Shown here: positions 12,437-24,644 of the stretch, one piece after another
Layout of the letters: the number at the start of each line of letters is the position of its first letter
How positions within the stretch are numbered: the stretch's first letter is position 1
Assembly (NCBI GenBank): GCA_036346205.1
Contig: JARFJB010000762.1
Location: 124,001-188,000, forward strand
DNA length: 64,000 nucleotides
Source of the DNA: Vesta saturnalis
Taxonomy: Eukaryota > Arthropoda > Insecta > Coleoptera > Lampyridae
Reading direction: 5' to 3'
The notes under the pieces: generated by a model
The model's input: the letters and a program-made list of their open reading frames with translations, nothing else
Told to the model about the DNA's origin: nothing
Databases searched by the model: none
Translations under genes and position numbers: made by a program

Positions 12437-12510
12437 TACCTCGAGTAGGATTTGAACCTACGACCTGTACTTTGCTAGAGTACCGCGCTAACCAACTGCG
12501 CCATCAAGGT
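12437..12510 (-). tRNA. tRNA-like cloverleaf, AGC anticodon, repeat-borne
   Basis: A full cloverleaf can be drawn by hand: acceptor ACCTTGA with TCGAGGT (one G-U type pair), D stem GCGC/GCGC, anticodon stem GTACT/AGTAC with loop CTAGCAA, T stem GTAGG/CCTAC with loop TTCAAAT, and discriminator A. The loop gives anticodon AGC (Ala), but the acceptor lacks the G3-U70 pair that marks alanine tRNAs. It also belongs to a repeated unit. I therefore take it as a tRNA-derived repeat head rather than a working tRNA-Ala. A tRNA-finding program with pseudogene scoring would decide. Confidence 0.5.
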
Positions 12511-13063
12511 TCAGGCCCCAATCGATGTAAATATTGCCTTTATGTATGTAGAACTGATGTAAATTCTAAATATAGTGAGATTATAATCAAATTACTTATA
12601 TTAATGGAATGTGAGCCTGCAATATCGCAAGGATTCACATACCAAAGCAACTTGACTAATGTTAAATTATTGTAAGTTTTGTTATAAACGAATAAGTTCA
12701 AAGGTAAATATGTAATTAAAATTATGATTAATTTTATTAAATACATAAATAAAAGTTTACCTCGAGTAGGATTTGAACGTACGACCTGTACTTTGCTAGA
12801 GTAATAATTTAAAGAAGTTATTTGACATAAAATATGTATTTTAATAAGCACTATGTTATGTATGTACTGTATTTTTACGTACGTGTTACAATTACTAAAA
12901 ATCACCGTTTCATAAAATTTAACAAGAGCAAAGCACATTTCACCAACTTTCTGGAGGAAATTTAAGATTTTCATTTTATTTAGTTTTTCTTTTTGTGTCC
13001 TTTAGTTTTGTAGTGGTTCCGGAATTTTGTTTCCACAAAGACACGGACGGGCGTTGCGCTCGC

Positions 13064-13430
13064 CCTCGCACCCGCACTTATAGTCGCGCACGCATTCGCA
13101 CGCGCACGCACTTATACGCACACACTCACACTCAGACACATTCACACTCGCTAACACTCACAACACGCCCACATTCATGTTAATGCTCACGCTCGCTCAC
13201 ACACACGCACGCACGCACGCACGGACGCACGCACACTGCACACACGCACACACCACACACGCACACACGCACACGCACACGCACACACACACACACGCAC
13301 ACACGCACACACACACACCACACGCACACACACACGCACACACGACACACACACACTCACTCACTCAATTACGCACTCACTCACTGCCTCACTCACTGCC
13401 TCACTCACACTAATACACACACGCACGTAT
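13064..13430. repeat. CA/CACG/CACT simple-sequence tract
   Basis: A run of about 365 bp is almost entirely CA, CACG, CACT and CACAC repeats with few interruptions. Long parts alternate purine and pyrimidine. Open frames across it are artefacts of the repeat. It could adopt left-handed DNA and is prone to slippage. Confidence 0.95.
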
Positions 13431-13847
13431 GCACGCGATTTCGATTTCCACGCACAATACAATGCTTTCTATTCCTTATGAGTTAACAGAAATTAAAAAG
13501 AATAAGGTTAATTGAAATTAATGTTCGATACAAATCTTCAATTTTTAATGAAAAATTCCATAAACTTTTGAAGTAACACTCGTAAGCAGGATAACTTTAC
13601 ATCAAAAATATTATAACTAATAATTTTGTAAATTTTGTAATTTGCAAGTCGCAATGGTTGCCTATTAAACTATCAATAAAACCACAAACCCGCTGCGGGT
13701 TCAATTCCCAGTCCACAATATAAAAAGCCTCTAGACTTGTTTATAAGTCGATGCTAATAACCCCCGTTAGGTGTGTAATTTAAAAAAGCAATACAAATCA
13801 AAATGAACTTTTCGATACATCACAAGTAATTTTTGTTTTTGCTAATA

Positions 13848-14012
13848 AGCACAAAAATGATACCTAGTATAGTTATTTGCATTACAAGGCTAGCAAATGG
13901 GTGTTTGCGAGTACGAGTAAACTTTGCAGGCCGAGACAAAGTCGAAGCCTGCAAATTTATGAGTACTCAAACCATTTTATGGCAGAGTGGTACACAAGAT
14001 TTTTTGTGCCGA
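13848..14012. repeat. long imperfect hairpin
   Basis: The inner arms, GAGTACGAGTAAACTTTGCAGG (13909-13930) and its near complement at 13947-13968, flank a 15-nt loop that itself closes with CGA/TCG. Weaker pairing extends outward to GCACAAAAAT near 13850 and ATTTTTTGTGCC near 14000. It could be a small MITE core or a hairpin RNA precursor. No target duplication is obvious. Confidence 0.5.
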
Positions 14013-14029
14013 CGTAAACAATGATTATT

Positions 14030-16690
14030 AAAATAAACAAAATTGGTCACTTATAATAATTTCTAGTGTAATTTGTAGTTTATAGGGAACTAATACGGAC
14101 ATAATAACGGATGAGCACACGTGCACGGTAACATTAGGCTTTGTGATATGTCAAATGTCGATTATGTCGAATATTCTATCAGTTCTGTCACTACAACGAA
14201 TACCAACTGTAATTTAGTATTATTTTTGGGCCAAGGCCGGAAAACGCATAGTTTCAAGACGCATCGGCCTGCATATGTCCTATTACAGAACGCACCAAAA
14301 AGATATTATATGAGCTTTATGTAAAAATTTTAAACGGTCAATGGTTACCTAGAACTATTGAGGTAAACGGTGAATTAATTTTAATTAAACGTAAAACAAA
14401 ACAAGAAACTAATTTGTATTAAATTTCAAACTAAAACTGCTAAACCGCCATTGCACAAATGGCTCTTTTCGTCAAAGTAATCGCCCCTTAGGACTAAACG
14501 TCACTCATACTCGATACTATCTAGTAACTAGTTTCTCCTAAACATCCATGGGAGGGTTGCCAAATCAAATTTGATCGCTATAAAATATAACACTTCATGA
14601 CGGGAAACGAATTTTGAATTTAAACATATCAACTGTATCAATTTTTCTATAACATTACGCTATTTTACTACTTTTTTCTAGTTTTCACATTAAAACTAAA
14701 TTGCTCCGAAAAACTGTTATTGTGATACTTTTTCTATGTTACTACACAAATAACACACGACGTTTACGCCATTTACCATATTAGAATTTCAAATTTTACT
14801 AAAATTACATGCAAAAGATTAGAAAAAATTACGAGTTTTTTCACTACCGCCCAGGAAGCTTTGAAATAAATTGCATCTCTTTAATTTTTTTTAAAGGCAA
14901 AGAAATTATCTATCAATTAATAAAAAAATTAAAAATCGACCGGCTGGTTTGAAAAATATGAGATTAATGTTAGGTGAAAATTCGAGTTCATCACTACTTT
15001 TAGAACTTAGTATATTATAATAATCTTCTGATGTTGTTTACTAACTACATTTAATACGAAATCACGATATTCTCAAATTTAAATGTAGGAATTACATTTT
15101 TTTTTTACAATCCCAACACGATGGAGTCGCGTCTCATTTTAGTACTCGGGTACCGAAGCTCATTTATTCATTTCACGAGTATCCTTTGAGAAGATACATC
15201 AAACGGATTTCCAAAATCTTATTCTAAAGGCCTACAATATTATCAAAAATACAAAACTGATAGTATAGAGATAATTATTACAATTTGGTGTTTGGAGACC
15301 ATTAACTGCTAAAATTTGTCCACGTTTCTATTACAAAAATCATTGGTCACGTTACACTTGTAACTATTTTTATCACTTTTTCTGTTCGTAATTTTAGGCA
15401 GTTGTGCACTGCGCAAAGTTTACAACGTTTTAGTTATCAAGTATTAACATTACTTAAGCCTTTTACTTTTTTTGCAATTAATAAAACATTAGTTTTTGGA
15501 AACGAAATTTTATTAATTTTAAGGTTGCGGATACTTAATTATATTTATGAAAGTTAATTAATTTAAATTTTTTTTAACAATGTTGAGAGCTACTTAAATA
15601 ATTAATTGATGTTTGCGGCACATGTGCAATTCAGTAATAAATTAATGAAACGGTGTATGTTAATATTAATAGTAGATTATTATAAAGTATAAAAGAGTAT
15701 ATTGTCGTGGTCCGGTAACGTTAACTTTTGTATAAGAAATTGCCTTGATATTTATAGAAATTAACACTTTTTAATTAGCGAAATGTGGCCATATTAGAGG
15801 AATTTTTTAGAAATGTTCTACGTATGTTTATTAAATTATACAATATTAAGTTGTAACAAGTATTTAATCATAACTTCTGTATTTATAACTTAAAAACTGC
15901 CTATTTAATTTTAATTAAATATGACACCATGGAGGTCTTTTTTGTTGAAGTTTCTGAGCTTAATACGTTTATTTTCGCGTTTCTGTTTTATCAAAAAATG
16001 CATAATTTTTTGATTTTAGGGAAATCAATGCCCAGACAAAAATTGTAAATAATTTTCCCCTTTTATAAGATGGGTGAATTAAATTTATTTAATAATTCAA
16101 CGTTTGAATTTATAATAGTGTAACACAGCCAGATCCAGATTTAGTTTTCTCCGATTTGACAAGAAAATATATATCGTATTACACCACACGATTCAAATGT
16201 CTGAGTTTCTGTCAAAAACATGATATCACCAGTGATCATTATGTCGTATGACAAAGAAATTTGTCATAATTATAATAATAATAATTTTATTCGCCAAAAA
16301 GATAAAAATCCAAAATACTATAAAATTAAATTCTGTGATATAATAAAAAAATAAAGACTATTTGCGATTTATTACACTGTCGTACAGTTACTTAACACTT
16401 AATTAAAATCCAGGAAACGTAGGTTAACATACAAAAAATTTCCACAGTTTGACTTAAAATTGAATTAACGAATCATTAAAAATATCAATCAAAGTTCTAT
16501 AGTGTAGGTGTACAACGGTTATCTTTCTAATTGAGTCGTATTTCAATTTGGCAAAATCAATGTAAATTTTATCATTTATGTTGTAAATCCACACTAATGC
16601 GATGGTAATCTAAAATTGATGGGCGCTGGCTAGTAATCAGCGCGTGGGCGTGGATTTTGTACTAACAACGGCGCTAACACCAGGTTGATC
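14030..16690. other. AT-rich DNA, no recognisable feature
   Basis: No protein family, element ends or RNA genes are recognisable here. Short frames are consistent with chance. T-rich and A-rich runs are common. Confidence 0.55.
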
Positions 16691-17165
16691 GATATTATTA
16701 TTTTGAATTTGAATATTTATCGCAGGCAATTAAAAATTCTGGATTTTTTAACGAAAAATTTAAAATTTTGAGTTTTTATGGTGGCAAATCTGAAATTGTA
16801 AGTTTTTATAGCGATAAATTTATAATATCGAATTTGATGACAGGAAATTAAAATTTTTATGTGTATGGCAGTATAATTAAAATTGAAAAATTTTTTGGTA
16901 AATTTAAAATATTGAATTTGATGTTGGCAATTAATATTTTCACTTTTATAGCGGTAGAAATTTAACATTTTGGATTTCTGCGGCGGAAAATTTAAAATTA
17001 AATCTTTTATAACGGGAAAAATTTAATATCTTTTAGCGTTAAATTAAGAATTTCGATTTTTACAACGGGAAATTTAAAATTTATAATTTTTATGGCGGGA
17101 AATTTAAAATTTGTATCGCGAATTTCCAAATTCAAATTTTTATGGTAGTAAATTTAAAAATTTGA
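16690..17165. repeat. degenerate AT-rich minisatellite
   Basis: About a dozen diverged copies of a unit of roughly 30-38 bp can be followed, with a core like GGCGGGAAATTTAAAATT followed by a TTTTTAT block. The best-preserved copies are at about 17060-17115. Unit length varies through small insertions. The minus-strand open frame at 16717-16968 is a product of the repeat and not a gene. Confidence 0.75.
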
Positions 17166-17179
17166 ATTACTATTGTACT

Positions 17180-18240
17180 AGAGTGTGGGTAGTTCGAATG
17201 GGTCTAGGTTTTGAATAATCTGATTTTGCTATATTTTGAAGCAAGAGAGATTGAAGGTCTGACTTCCCAAATTGAATTCATAGGCGTAGGTTTGGGTTGT
17301 ATTGTTTGTAAATGTCAGTGAAACTAATAATTTAAAGTTTGACGTTTACCAATTTAGTAAAAATATGTATTTGGTAGATAACATAAATTAAAAATTACAC
17401 CCGGTTCCGTTTATATGATTTTCAGGCATTATAATTGCATTTGTTAGTTTACGCCAGACGCGCTGAGTATTTATTTTCGCGTACCCAATCTTAAAGAATC
17501 AACATTAATGCTACACCGTTTGAAAGAAATATGCAGATAAATATTTGAGCATATAACAGGATTATTACTCAATAGATGTATTAAATGTTTTTCTTTGGAT
17601 TTAATGATGTTGACCTCCATCCTGATAGGAGATGGGTCACTTTCAAAATTATGAATTATTAATGCAGGGCCATTTGTAGAAATAAATGCATACAGGTGCT
17701 TCCAATTTAATTCTTAAGCGTCATATCGTATATTTGATTTAGAACGATTATATATTTGGATAGGTTGAAATAAGTAAATTGTTGACAAGCTGTCCCATAT
17801 AAATTCATCTTTTTTTTATTATCACTCATAACTGACGGACTGTTCGCTTAATTCTTCCGTATTCAAATCAATTGATGTTTACAATCTAACTACGACATAT
17901 GAAATACAAACACAATTCAGTTACCATCTGCTGTAGCTATAGCTATAGTATGTTTTATGGAGTTACTACCGAACGAAAGCATTTACGCCATACTAAGTAT
18001 TTTTTCGTGCAAACTTTAGTAAGTGTTGCTACTATTTTGAACCTTTGTATTTCTATTTTAGCATTAATTAAAAACTATACGAATTTTAACGAATTTCAAG
18101 GATTTATGTACGAAGTTGAGATACAACTACAAATCTGGCAAAGTATTTTCCACTTTCTGTAGTTGCGTAGGAAACAATACATTGGCCCAATATCTTTTTC
18201 CGTTCAGTTTGGGTTTCTACCGGCCCATTGAATACATTAT
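17180..18240. other. no recognisable feature
   Basis: A small open frame at 17899-18162 has no family resemblance that I can name. The rest is AT-rich non-coding sequence. Confidence 0.5.
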
Positions 18241-18261
18241 TTTCTCCCTATCCGCCGTCCT

Positions 18262-19014
18262 CTAAATTTGGTTCACGTAATTTCTAACTATAACTGCATA
18301 ATGCGGTGTTATATCATCTTGGTGAAACCAAATATTTTCTGCAATAACATTTGGATTATTGACGTTTGGAAAGAGCTGCAATGTTCTAGCAATAATGTTA
18401 TTCTGTAGCAACCGCAGATATTTATTAGTATTGAGATTGCCCTCAATGAATAGAGGTCCAATAATACGTTCTCCTATTATTTCACACCATACATTGACTT
18501 TTTCAGGAAACTGGGTATGTAAAGCTTCCATCCAATGCGAATTTTCATCGGAATAATATCTACATTTATGTCCATTGACACAACCGTTTAAAGTGAAAGT
18601 ACATTAATCAAAAATAAAATGCAATATAAAAATTGGCATTTCTATCAAGTGCTTTTCGTAATATTTTTTGAATTGAAAATCTTGGCCTAAAGATAGTTGT
18701 TGCACAGAAGTGTTAGTTTGCTTAATTACATCCATGAGTACTGGTAAAGAATTTTCTTGGTTTGTCACAGTTTTTGGTCGACCTGGTATTACACGATTTT
18801 TGGAAGTTCCTGTATGTCTGTATCTTTGTAAAGTTTTGGTAACAGTTGATTTACTAATGGCATTACGATTATGATTTACTTCATTGAACAAATCGACTTC
18901 CTCTTCGTGCGTTCGTTTCCTTTCTCCATACCCAATCGTCTTAAGTATTTGAATTCTTTTTCGGTCAATTGATTCATTATTACTAATTACGTTGAACTGA
19001 TTCAGTTTAACCAA
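18262..19014 (-). pseudogene. mariner-type transposase pseudogene (copy A)
   Basis: It starts near 19014 on the minus strand. The N-terminal helix-turn-helix region includes RKRIQILKTIGYGERKRTH and the linker GRPKTV. The C-terminal half has HWMEALHTQFPEKVNVWCEI, then IIGPLFIEGNL and ENIWFHQDDITPHYA, which corresponds to the second catalytic Asp block (usually QQDGAPPHY). The first Asp block is damaged. Roughly 60 residues between the two DNA-binding subdomains and the catalytic core are missing. The sequence at 19090-19215 upstream looks like its terminal region. Confidence 0.85.
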
Positions 19015-19225
19015 TTATTTTAATATTCGAGACTTGCAACTTAATCTACAATGAATATGGGATTGTTTAGAAATAAATAAATATTTGAACTCTTGTATCA
19101 CATTCACGGCCTCCTACGCTTCCTATTAGAAAAACGTTTGTAATGTCATTTCTGTTATGTTTAGACCCCATGCATGGTGCATTTTTGTAACCAGGGTTCT
19201 AAACTGGTGTATCACATGACCTATA

Positions 19226-19469
19226 TTGCTATTTAAAAAAATCAAGATGGCGGCTTGTGCAAGAATGAATGAAAACGATTACCTTTGTCAATGGCCTCTT
19301 CAAATGCTGAAGTTTTTTTCTGAAGTCATGTTTAGTGACGAAGCTACTTTTCATAACACGAGTAGTTTGAATCATCATAACTGTCAGAATCCGCACTGGA
19401 TGAGAGAAAATAGAGATCAAAGTCGCTGGAATCTAAATACTGGGATTGGTCAACGGGCATCTTATTTTA
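19226..19469 (+). pseudogene. mariner-type transposase fragment B, 5' part
   Basis: The frame contains MFSDEATFHNTSSLNHHNC, the first catalytic Asp block of the same insect mariner lineage as copy A, then NPHWMRENRDQSRWNLN. It stops making sense at 19470, where a 2.5-kb element is inserted, and resumes at 22021 with NGENCLIFLQNRI in the expected place. Before the insertion the fragment was already truncated at its 5' side. Confidence 0.85.
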
Positions 19470-19473
19470 TTAA

Positions 19474-22020
19474 GGGGAGTCGGATGACCCGTATGGCCGA
19501 AAAAATTGTGTTCTACATTTACTTAGGTTAATTTAAAAAGAAATTTTATTCAAATCCTATGAGTATTTTTCATTTTATAATACTTTTTGCAAAGCAATGC
19601 TCAGAGTTTTCAATGGTGTTATCACGAGAAGCCCCCTTTGTATACACATAGTATTTAGTGTACTTCTGTGTTTCAGTGTTTTTGCTTTCTGATGTTGGCA
19701 CTCACTGGTTTGTGAGCTGTCAGTTATACACGTTTTGTTGTTTTCTTTACTTTATTAGTGTTTCAAAACAATAAACAAAGTTTTGTGATTGTGATGTGGT
19801 TTGTTTACCAGTAACTTTATTCTAAGATTGTTTTACTGTTTTTTTAGTAGTTAAATGCCTAGATCATCTAAAGTTTTTAAAAAGTGTAGGAAATCGTAAA
19901 CCTGTGTTTTACACCAATATGTCAATGACGAAAGTGCCGGTAGTGACTGTGATTTTGCTGAAGATGGGCGTAGGTCTACCCCATCGCAAACAGATTCACG
20001 CAAGCGAGAATCGCCAAGCAAGATAAACATTGGTGAGAATATGCCATACTACCAAGATTTCTCAGGTAATTCCTATGAATTAGTTGGTTTGATAACCATT
20101 CAAGATTTACTGAATAAAATAGCTGTACGTAAATTGTGGTTCTAAACTTGATCTTATTGCCGCAAATAGAGTGGGCCTGAGTTTTACATTAGAACTGAGG
20201 TGTAATAGCTGTGAACTGAGTGCAAAGGACTTGACCAGCCCTGCTGTGTCTACAGGAAAGGTTGATGTACATGTTAGGTTAGCGTACGCTACCCCCTGTA
20301 TTGGAGTAGATGAGCAAGACGCACAAACATTTTGTAGTGTCATGAACATGACATCTCCTGCATCATTCAAGTACTACAGCAATATTCTTTGCGATGAGAC
20401 AAAAGAAGTATGTTTGGAAGCCATGAAGTCAGCCGCAGAGGAAGCTGTGCAGGTAGAAAATAGGGAAAATGATAATGTTGCTGAAGAAAATAGAGATATT
20501 ACTATTGGGCTGGCCGGCTCATGGTAGAAACGTGGGCACACTTCACTAAATGTAGTGACTGCAATTAGTGTGTCTGCAAGTAATGTTCTGGATGGCCATA
20601 TCTTATCTAAGCACTGCAGATGTCCAAGAAGATTCCAGAGAGAACATCAGGCTAATTGTGTGGCTAATTACATGGGATCAAGCGGAGGAATGGAGGTTGC
20701 TGGAGTGGTAGATATTTTGAAGCGGTCTCAAACGTTCCACAATGTTAGGTATAAGAACTATCTTGGTGATGGTGACGCAGCTTCGTTGTCTACTGTGTCA
20801 AAGTTGAAACCTTATAGTCATGACTTTACATTTGAGAAATTGGAATATGTCGGACATGTTCAAAAGAGAATGTCCTCTCGACTACTCAACTTGAAAAATA
20901 AAAAGGGCAAACAAGAACCTTCCGACGGCAAAACAATTGGCGGTCGTTTCAGACTTATCGGGAATGCAAACAGATTGCAAATTATTATGGTCTCGCCATT
21001 AGGCGAAATATTGGTAGCCTACAAAAAATGAAAGAAGCTGTATGGGCTGTTTATTTTCATTTGGTCTTCATCAAGAACCGGCACATGGTCTTTGCCCTAA
21101 AGATAAAACTAGCTAGTTCCAATTTCAAAAAGCAACTTTGAGCCATGAAAAGTATGACCATAATGAACATTTCCATCTTCCTTCCAGTGTCATGACTGAA
21201 ATAAAGCCCATTTTCAAAGATTTAGCCTCTCCAGAACTTCTTAAGAAATGTTTACATAGCGGAACACAAAACCATAGCGAGTCGCTCAACATCATCTGAT
21301 CCCAGTTATCCAAAAGTTATGCGGAACACGCTTGAGTTTGGAGTTTATGAGGCATTAACTTGTTTGAACGTGGGGAACCTATCTAGATGTAAAGTTTTAG
21401 CAAAACTAGGCATAGTTCCGGGAGTCAAGTAAGTGCGTTAAAAAAATCGATGAATCAAGAATCGCTAAGGCTGAAAAAGCTATCGAGGATGTAAAAAAGT
21501 GCCGGCAACGCTTAACTTTGGCAAAAAGGCGGCTGGAGGATGACCATGAAGCAGAAGAGGACCCAGACAACCCAGCATATGGGGCTGGAATGCACTGAGA
21601 TTGGTGTATACTTTTTATTTGCCTATATTGAATAAATTTTAACTTTAAACGCAATTTCCCGAAAGTTATGACTTTTTTCACTTATGTACCTTTTTCTCAG
21701 GAACAACTAAATATACCTTCATGATTGTTTTAGGTTTTTAGGGCAGTATATATGCACACTTTGACCCGGGCTTATTGTAAAATATTAAAAAAAAAATTAG
21801 TTAAGATTTTTTAAAAACAAAACAAATTTTTTAACTATTTTTTTTAAATTAAAAAAAAAAATACTATTAAACAAAAATTAAAAACCCTCGGGTCAAAGTT
21901 TTAAGAAAAGATTAAAAATGAAAATAAAAAAAATCATGTTGATATCTTGTATTGTTTCTGAAAAAAGGTACATAAACTTTAACAATTTAACATTGGGGAA
22001 ATAGGGTCATCCGACTCCTC
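19474..22020 (+). mobile_element. MULE-like DNA transposon inserted in mariner fragment B
   Basis: The ends are inverted repeats: GGGGAGTCGGATGACCC at 19474-19490, and its complement with one mismatch at 22004-22020. The element is 2,547 bp long and encodes one diverged transposase. The mariner frame is colinear across it, which fixes the insertion. No 8-10 bp target duplication, usual for MULEs, can be seen at the junction. The subterminal sequence is AT-rich on the right side (21760-21990). Confidence 0.8.
19855..21598 (+). pseudogene. MULE-like transposase pseudogene (Mutator-like domain)
   Basis: The start is ATG at 19855 (MPRSSKVFKKC), and the last codons read NPAYGAGMH before a stop at 21596-21598. 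In order: an acidic Ser-rich N-terminus; a block with LRCNSCELS; DEQDAQTFCSVMNMTSP; then RGHTSLN (about 20530) with VLDGHILSKHCRCP; HQANCVANYMGSSGGMEVAG; NYLGDGDAASL; VGHVQKRMSSRL; and a Lys/Glu-rich C-terminal coiled coil before the tail. This layout matches the metazoan Mutator-like transposase domain family known from many uncharacterised insect and cnidarian proteins. Several frameshifts (about 19890, 20140, 20525, 20970 and 21420) make it non-functional, although it is well preserved. Confidence 0.8.
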
Positions 22021-22110
22021 GTAACGGTGAAAATTGTTTAATTTTTTTACAAAATCGCATCCGAATGATATTATCAGCTGTGAATGGCTTGAGAATATTA
22101 ATTATAGGTA
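22021..22110 (+). pseudogene. mariner fragment B, 3' part
   Basis: NGENCLIFLQNRI continues the mariner core right after the MULE-like element. The resemblance fades by about 22110. Confidence 0.65.
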
Positions 22111-22119
22111 CCTTTGGTT

Positions 22120-24640
22120 ATAACATTATAGTAATTAGTTATTATTTGAACGATTAAGCTTCATTGTTACAATATCCATTGATGAGTTAGAGCATATTTA
22201 TTTGTCCGTGACCGTAATATCTTTGTTGGTTTTGTGTATCTATTTCTGAGTCTCCTCCGTTCTTGATGAAGTGTACGTAGTGTATGTAAGTTAATGCAAA
22301 TGAAAGCTTTCACGATTATTATTATAAATCGTGAAATGTGCAAATGTTCACAATATTTTAGCTGTCCTTGTCTGTAAATGCAAATGTAAAATATGAAAAC
22401 ACAAAGAATAAGCCTTTTATAATAATTACACATAACTACTTGAAAGTCTACTATTGAATGTTATTTTCTGGCTAATGGATGAAGTATTACTAAGCCATCT
22501 TGAAAATGGACGAAGGCAAAATTTAGTCACATTATAATATCAGTATAAAGTTTTCGCAATACTTGACATCCTAATTAAATATGTATTCAAAATACTATCA
22601 AATGCAAGGCATTATTGCTTAAGATCAGTGAAATTATGTTATCATACATTGAAAATACAAGGTATTCATTTAAACTAATTCTTAATTAATTTCAACCAAC
22701 CATGTTGACGAGAAATTTTCATTATTTTAATCAACATGAAATCGAAGTCGTGAAAGAAAAGAGAGGGATATTAATGATATGTCAATAAGTCGTAATATTT
22801 GATCATGCTTTTCCGTATATTTCATGTAATTACGATTTAAATGTATGGTAATAAGGATTGAAAGGAAGGGAAAAATGAAATTTAAGCTTTAGAGACGTTA
22901 CTGGATATTTGAAATTCTCAATTATTAAATTATCAACTAGGCCAGACAAAGTTGGAGTTGTTATACTCACATTTAGTAAAGCACAATGGTTTAGGACGGT
23001 AGTTATTAATGACACTGTTGAGCATTCTGCGAAATCAAAGTTAAGTTAGTTTTTGTTATGCTGAAATTCAATACATACGTATTTTTTTGCAGATGAATGA
23101 ATATTTTAAAAATATTTCTGTTTAATGAATATGTAAAAGGGACGTAATGTCCCCACGTGATTTTTCTGGTTTTGTTTTGTTAGAAATTAATAGTTTTTCA
23201 AAATCCCCTTTTCGGGAAAGAAGGAACGGTACGCAAATGCAAAAGCTGCAGTTGAAATTTTATTAGACGTTCTTTTGTTACATATATTAATTATAAACCG
23301 TTTATGGCAACAACTATAGGAAATTTCATGTAAGTTCAGTTGCACGTCATTAATTTATATGAGTAGTCCCAACGTTCTAGATTGTTTCTATCTCCTTTTG
23401 AGTCATGGGGATATACGAAATAGTAGCATGAATAGTTTGTTGGAACTAGCTAAATAAATTTATTACGCACATCGGTTTTTTTGTGGAATTGCCTATCGAT
23501 GATTGTTTCTGTTTTAGGAAAATCAAAGCGCGGCGTAGAAATTTAGTGGTAATTTAGAATTTAGTTGCCAATACACTTTCAAACATGGTAACGTTGAAAT
23601 TTGTTTAAATAGCCGACGTTATTTCTCTATCATTTTTGATATGATTAGCATTGTTGTTTGTTATTAATATTTTTGCCTTTGAGAACTCAACACGTCGCAA
23701 ACGTGATATTAACCTCAGTCCATTTTTATGATTATTAAACACGTGAGATGAGAGAAAAATTTCTCCAGTTATAGACTTGACTCGCTAATTATGAGCTGGT
23801 TTTCTACCGCTTTGTTGTCGTTAAATTAACTCTTTTTGTATGTTTAAAAGCAGAGCGTTGTTTAGATGAATGTGAGCTATGAGAAAGAGATTCCGTCGAC
23901 TTGAGCCATCACGTGTCTCATTGTAATCTGGACTGTGTTATTTCTACCTTACTTTTGCAAGGCAGTTTTCTTTTAATGAGTACACTTGGTTCTGCCTGCT
24001 TATTTAGAATTGCTTTGTTTACGAACTGGTTTCTTTTATTAGTAATTTGTTGTAATTGTACGAATTTATTTATGTAAAAGCTACTTTTATTCATGATACA
24101 ATTGAGCATGTGTCAATTCTTAGTGTTTTTTATTCTTGCTTATGTGTCGTTAAAAACAAAACCTATAGGTCATTATCGTTCCCAACCCTGATCCATTAGG
24201 ACTTGTGCAATATCTTTCAAAAATAATTTTTATACAAAATGGAAATCAATTAAAACGGTCGAGGGACAAGCAGACTACATTGGTGTTAGAAATACCTGCA
24301 AAAGTGATATCACTAAAGCTAAAAGGTTGTTCAAACCACGAAAATGTAATGAATTAGCTGCATGTCCTTTAGGTGGTAATAAATTTTAGTCTTTAAGCCA
24401 TAAATAAAACTTGATTTCCCCTCCATGACATCGTTTGACGGGTCTATAGTAGGATGACTCTTTAGACAAAACCAATCTCATTGTGTATTTATTTGCATCA
24501 AACTGGTTTAGTTATTTTAGAAAAGATGTGCCACTAATCAACTCACGCTATGTAACCAATTCATTTTCGATACAACCGCTTAGAATCGATCAGAAGTAGG
24601 TTTGATTCAATAAGGCAACTAACCAAGACGGTATCTCAAA
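22120..24640. other. no recognisable feature
   Basis: No families, element ends or RNA genes are recognised. The open frames, such as those at 22167-22433, 22830-23015 and 23918-24109 on the minus strand, have no recognisable motifs. Confidence 0.5.
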
Positions 24641-24644
24641 GAAA

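Larger units (their letters stand above)
12072..12810 (-). repeat. tandem multimer of a tRNA-headed repeat (SINE-like)
   Basis: Units of about 321-325 bp repeat head to tail: tRNA-like starts at 12113, 12438 and 12759 (measured at the ACCTCGAG end). On the minus strand the array begins inside a tRNA anticodon region (about 12802) and ends in AT-rich sequence at 12072. Two copies of AAAGAAGTTATTT (12059-12071 and 12811-12823) flank the whole array, as if the multimer had been inserted in one event. The body between tRNA heads is about 250 bp and non-coding. The same unit recurs at 33354-34670. Confidence 0.8.

Noticed and set aside
12437..12510. Working tRNA-Ala(AGC) gene
   Set aside because: It folds well, but it is part of a dispersed repeat, lacks the G3-U70 alanine identity pair, and its sister copies are degraded. 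Listed as a repeat-borne tRNA-like sequence.
13177..13413. 78-codon His/Thr-rich open frame
   Set aside because: It is the translation of the CA/CG simple-sequence tract.
13685..13715. Possible tRNA from GCGGGTTCAATTCCCAG
   Set aside because: There is a B-box-like T arm only; no A box or cloverleaf is found upstream.
16717..16968. 83-codon minus-strand frame
   Set aside because: It is produced by the degenerate minisatellite.
17899..18162. 87-codon frame as a chemoreceptor-like fragment
   Set aside because: A few hydrophobic stretches are not enough to support a family call.
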